A stretch of 64,000 nt of DNA from positions 1,054,001-1,118,000 of the forward strand of contig JAKTNV010000024.1 in NCBI GenBank assembly GCA_022747635.1, in the 5' to 3' direction. A program made the translations under genes and the position numbers. The DNA is from Hetaerina americana (Eukaryota; Arthropoda; Insecta; Odonata; Calopterygidae). The notes beneath the pieces are model-generated. The model did not search any database and had not been told where the DNA came from. It saw only the letters and a program-made list of their open reading frames with translations. How positions within the stretch are numbered: position 1 is the first letter of the stretch; the number at the start of each line of letters is the position of its first letter. Below, piece after piece: positions 60,871-64,000 of the stretch.

Positions 60871-63024
60871 CGCAGGAGTTCGACTGACTTGACTTGACGC
60901 ACACTACGGCCGCCTTTCACCCCACAGGAGAGATTTTGGCCGAATTTCCCTGTCTTTTCCACGTTCACCGCACCCTAATTATGCGAAATGTAATGCATTT
61001 TAGATCACAACTTCATTCAATTTCGTATGTGGGAGAGCAAAAGAGAAAAGGACCATATGGAGAACTCTGTGCAAAGAAGAACTAGAAGAACTTGCAGATG
61101 GACAGGAGAAAACTTAAGGCACAATGGATTAGTAAGAAAGATGACGGAATGAACATTTGAAGGTAATTTCCTAAGAGGTGCACTAAGAGACAAGTACGTA
61201 CATAGGCCAATATAAGAAGGACGAGAAACAAAAAAGCTACCAAGAGGTGAGGGAATTAACACTAAATAGAGAATAATGGAGGATAGTAAACCAATCTTGG
61301 GATTGAAATACTGGTGATAATCGTAAAAAACCCAATAATAAACGTTTACATTTATTCAACTATTCAGGTTTCAATGGTTTATACGCTGAAAGTTATTACT
61401 ATTCAATAACATACACTACGAAAATTATTTTCACAACCAAGATCTGTCAAAGCGGCCAAAACTGGTATCATGAAAGTAATAGTTGACATCACATTCTACA
61501 ATATGATTTTTGAATTATTCAATGACGATATAATACAACGAAGCGACGACTTACATAATGAGTATACATTATGTTAGTTACTACTTATTGTGCTACGGAC
61601 TTGCACTCAATTTCCCTCCGCCGTCCGAAGCAAACTCCCGCAATTTCTCCCCACTTTCGGCAAACCCATAAACAGAAGATAAAAATTCACCAAAGGCCGA
61701 GTTATACGTATAACCCGAGCATTTCATTGTCTGTGGAATTATATGAATTCAGCGAAGTTCTGCTCAGAGATTTACACCCAATTTTGCACTTGCAAAAGAT
61801 TAAAAGAAGAGCGATGCGGACTCGATACAAGTTCATTAAATAAAACTTAGGTCTTCGATGAAACATTGAGAAGAAAAGGTTTTCTCGAAATGTTCGCGAA
61901 AGCGACCATAAAAATAATAATAGCCGTCCTCTACACTTTCCTTCAAAGCAAAATGAAAAAGGATCTTTCCCTTCACTGTATATAAACCTAAAGATATCAT
62001 AAACGATAAGTTTGTCACAGCATTCACGTAAGAAAAGATTTTAAGGTATATCACAAAATGCGACCGGATGATTCAGTCAAAACACAGAGGACTGATGCCA
62101 GGAAGTTTCTGCAAAAGCTTACCCAGGAATTGAAATAATTTTCATTCGCGACGAAGAGACGGGACGCACAAAAAAATGCGAAAACGGTTATGTGCGCCGA
62201 GAGAGCTCGACGATTAGACATCGGCATCAATTGCACCATAAATGTAATGCCAATGGATGCGACAACGACATTGAGTCCACGACCAAATGAAATGACGAGT
62301 GATTGTTTCAATCGACGTGGAGAGGGGTAACCCATTAAAGTAAATGCGGAAAGGCATGTGAGAGACCCACTACTGATCCCTCACGAAGACAAAGAAAAGA
62401 AGTCCTTTGCTTTTTTTTCTTTTGAAGGAGGATAAAATTAAGCGTTGGATGATGGCGAGTGCTTCAGAAAATGGCCGAAGGAATCGAGGGTTGGGAAGTT
62501 TGAGTGAGGGAGATGGGCAGAGGCCGTGGTGGCGATGAGGCGATTGGCCAGCTTATAAGCACTGGATACGGCCGCCGGGGGACGGACAAATGGTTGGAGA
62601 ATGTGGCAGTCTGTTTCGCCAAGCCGCAACAAAAGAAATTTTACCGCACTCGTTAGGAACTCTAAATGGAAGCTCACGACGAGGGTTCGGGAGAGATGGG
62701 CCGGAGGAGGGGGTCGCCCTCTTCGATGGAAAGGGTCGAACGAGGAGGCCATTGTTGACCTCGCCGTCTCCATTATATTTTTCATCCCCACGACTACATA
62801 AGAAAGAAGTGTGCCAGCTCGCCGGTGAAAGGGAAAATGCGCCACTTCTATTAAATACGGCTGGCAGGGGAGTCGTCGGAGTCCTGGGAATGACTTTAAA
62901 AGTACTTAATTATAACTAATGGTCCACATTTTGGATCAATTAACTACACATAATAGAATCGAGAACGAATATAAAAACCGGTAGATTACCTAATAATAAT
63001 GATTATACATATTTTATATATACA
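60871..63024. other. Unannotated DNA
   Basis: No homology recognised. A moderately GC-rich stretch lies at 62440-62780 with overlapping frames. Confidence 0.4.
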
Positions 63025-63113
63025 GGGTCCGTACTGGTACTGGTTCTGGGTACTGGTTCCGGGTACTGGTTCCAAAAATGGAACGGGACTATTACGGGAC
63101 TGGTTCCAAAAAT
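63025..63113 (+). repeat. Short-unit tandem repeat (GGGTACTGGTTCC)
   Basis: Two exact 13-base units at 63048-63060 and 63061-63073, preceded by a partial unit and followed by two GGGACT-type variants separated by AAAAATGGAAC. It lies about 30 bases beyond the C-terminal end of the mariner remnant and may be within that element's terminal region. Confidence 0.8.
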
Positions 63114-63144
63114 CAAAACTTATTGCAGTTATCATTACAATTAC

Positions 63145-63713
63145 TTAATTATCTTCAAAATATATTCCTTCTGCATCGATACACTTAGTTCGGTGCGTCT
63201 GCCACTTGTCAATATCCCGTGGGACGTCGGTCGGTCGGTTTCCGGAATACTGTTGAGAGCCTTTGTCGTCGCCCCTTGAACCGACTCGATGGAGTCGAAC
63301 CGATATCCTTTGAGCTACTTTTGAGCTATCTTTTGAGGTAATAACGTTGTCGAGAAAATCTTCATCTTCCTGGATGCAGTCGAAAATTTCTTGCGAAATT
63401 TCCCCCCGTGACATTTTTTGTTCCTCGCTGAAGACTTTCGGCACCAGCTTGGCGCATACTTTCCTCCTCGCAAGATCCTGTTACAATGGTGTGGGTGGTT
63501 CCGACTGAAAGGCCGGTCTCCTCACTGATAACGGCGATGGTTAAACGCCTGTCTGAGTCCAACACTTTTTTCACTTTGGCCACCTGAGCGACCGTTCAAG
63601 CGGTCGTCGAGCGTCTGACGCGGTGCTCGTCTTCGACCAAGGCCGGCCATTTGATAATATCTCGTGGTAATCATCCATTGGATGCTCTCGAGAAAATTAT
63701 ACATACGACTCAT
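63145..63713 (-). pseudogene. Mariner transposase remnant with the catalytic core deleted
   Basis: On the minus strand the N-terminal second helix-turn-helix region can be read (KVKKVLDSDRRLTI, SVGTTHTIV). In another frame come the linker (PKVFSEEQKMSRGEISQEIF) and DEDFLDNVIT, then directly a C-terminal segment (DSIESVQGATTKALNSIPE, DKWQTHRTKC, EGIYFEDN) ending in TAA at 63145. The GDETW, HDNAP and PDLAP motifs holding the three catalytic Asp residues are absent, which implies an internal deletion of about 400-450 bases. At least two frameshifts are present. It belongs to a mariner lineage different from the element at 25-26 kb, judging by the linker and C-terminus. Terminal inverted repeats were not found. 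Confidence 0.8.
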
Positions 63714-64000
63714 AAGTCTTCCATTAAATGAAGTACAATAATGTTAGTACGTAAGAACCTTTGTCAGGCTAACGGTGAAAAACACACACGCACGTATCCG
63801 GAATTCAAGTTTTTTAATTCGACGACAATGACCATCAAACGAATGGTAGTGATACTGAATACATCTGAGCACTTCCTTTATACGTAAAATTTACAAGAAA
63901 GTATGACAGCATCGATCGATTGCGTGGACGAGCTTAAGGGGACATGAACACATTAATTTTATACCAGAGAGCGGAATTTGGGCGGAGTTTCCCTTAAAGC
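63714..64000. other. Unannotated DNA at the window end
   Basis: May contain the 5' end of the mariner remnant. No inverted repeat identified. Confidence 0.35.

Overview
This window looks like non-coding euchromatic DNA from a large, repeat-rich animal genome, most likely an arthropod. The reasons are the mix of mobile elements (mariner DD34D transposons, a non-LTR retrotransposon of CR1/jockey type, Penelope-like elements with GIY-YIG endonuclease), long AT microsatellites, many dispersed tRNA-like fragments, and the absence of any bacterial or organellar gene layout. I found no host protein-coding exon that I can defend. All recognisable coding sequence belongs to mobile elements. The species cannot be named from this sequence. 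|| Layout. 1-13.1 kb: unannotated DNA with GC-rich patches, a possible 5S-rRNA-like fragment (3.65 kb), a LINE 3' tail remnant (4.0 kb), a tRNA-like fragment (5.2 kb) and a compound CG/GT/AT microsatellite (7.1 kb). 13.1-13.8 kb: a small head-to-head pair of Penelope-like termini with a 12-bp target duplication and a 50-bp captured filler. 14.5-16.6 kb: a 5'-truncated LINE on the minus strand with an open 591-codon reverse transcriptase frame. 23.9-26.5 kb: a cluster of long (TA)n tracts separated by a Penelope-like tail, an inverted pair of tRNA-containing repeats, and a nearly intact mariner inserted in (TA)n. 27-31 kb: GC- and CpG-rich DNA. 31.8-36.8 kb: LINE remnants and 3' tails. 37-54 kb: mostly featureless, with hairpins, a tRNA-like repeat, a short tandem repeat and a GC-rich island at 49.4-50.1 kb. 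54.0-56.5 kb: a young Penelope-like insertion made of two inverted copies with gapless 1098-bp arms and a 17-bp target duplication. 57.2-57.4 kb: an older, short palindrome of a different Penelope-like terminus. 63.0-63.7 kb: a tandem repeat beside an internally deleted mariner. || The most interesting theme is the repeated head-to-head arrangement of Penelope-like ends at three loci. All carry a CTGANGA-hairpin-GAAAC-GTA motif that resembles the hammerhead ribozymes known from this element class. At the two loci with clear target duplications, one arm is longer than the other by almost the same amount (32 and 33 nt). At the two short loci the junction lies only 1-9 nt upstream of the CTGANGA-type box. 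Together these suggest one shared mechanism of inverted-dimer integration rather than chance nesting.
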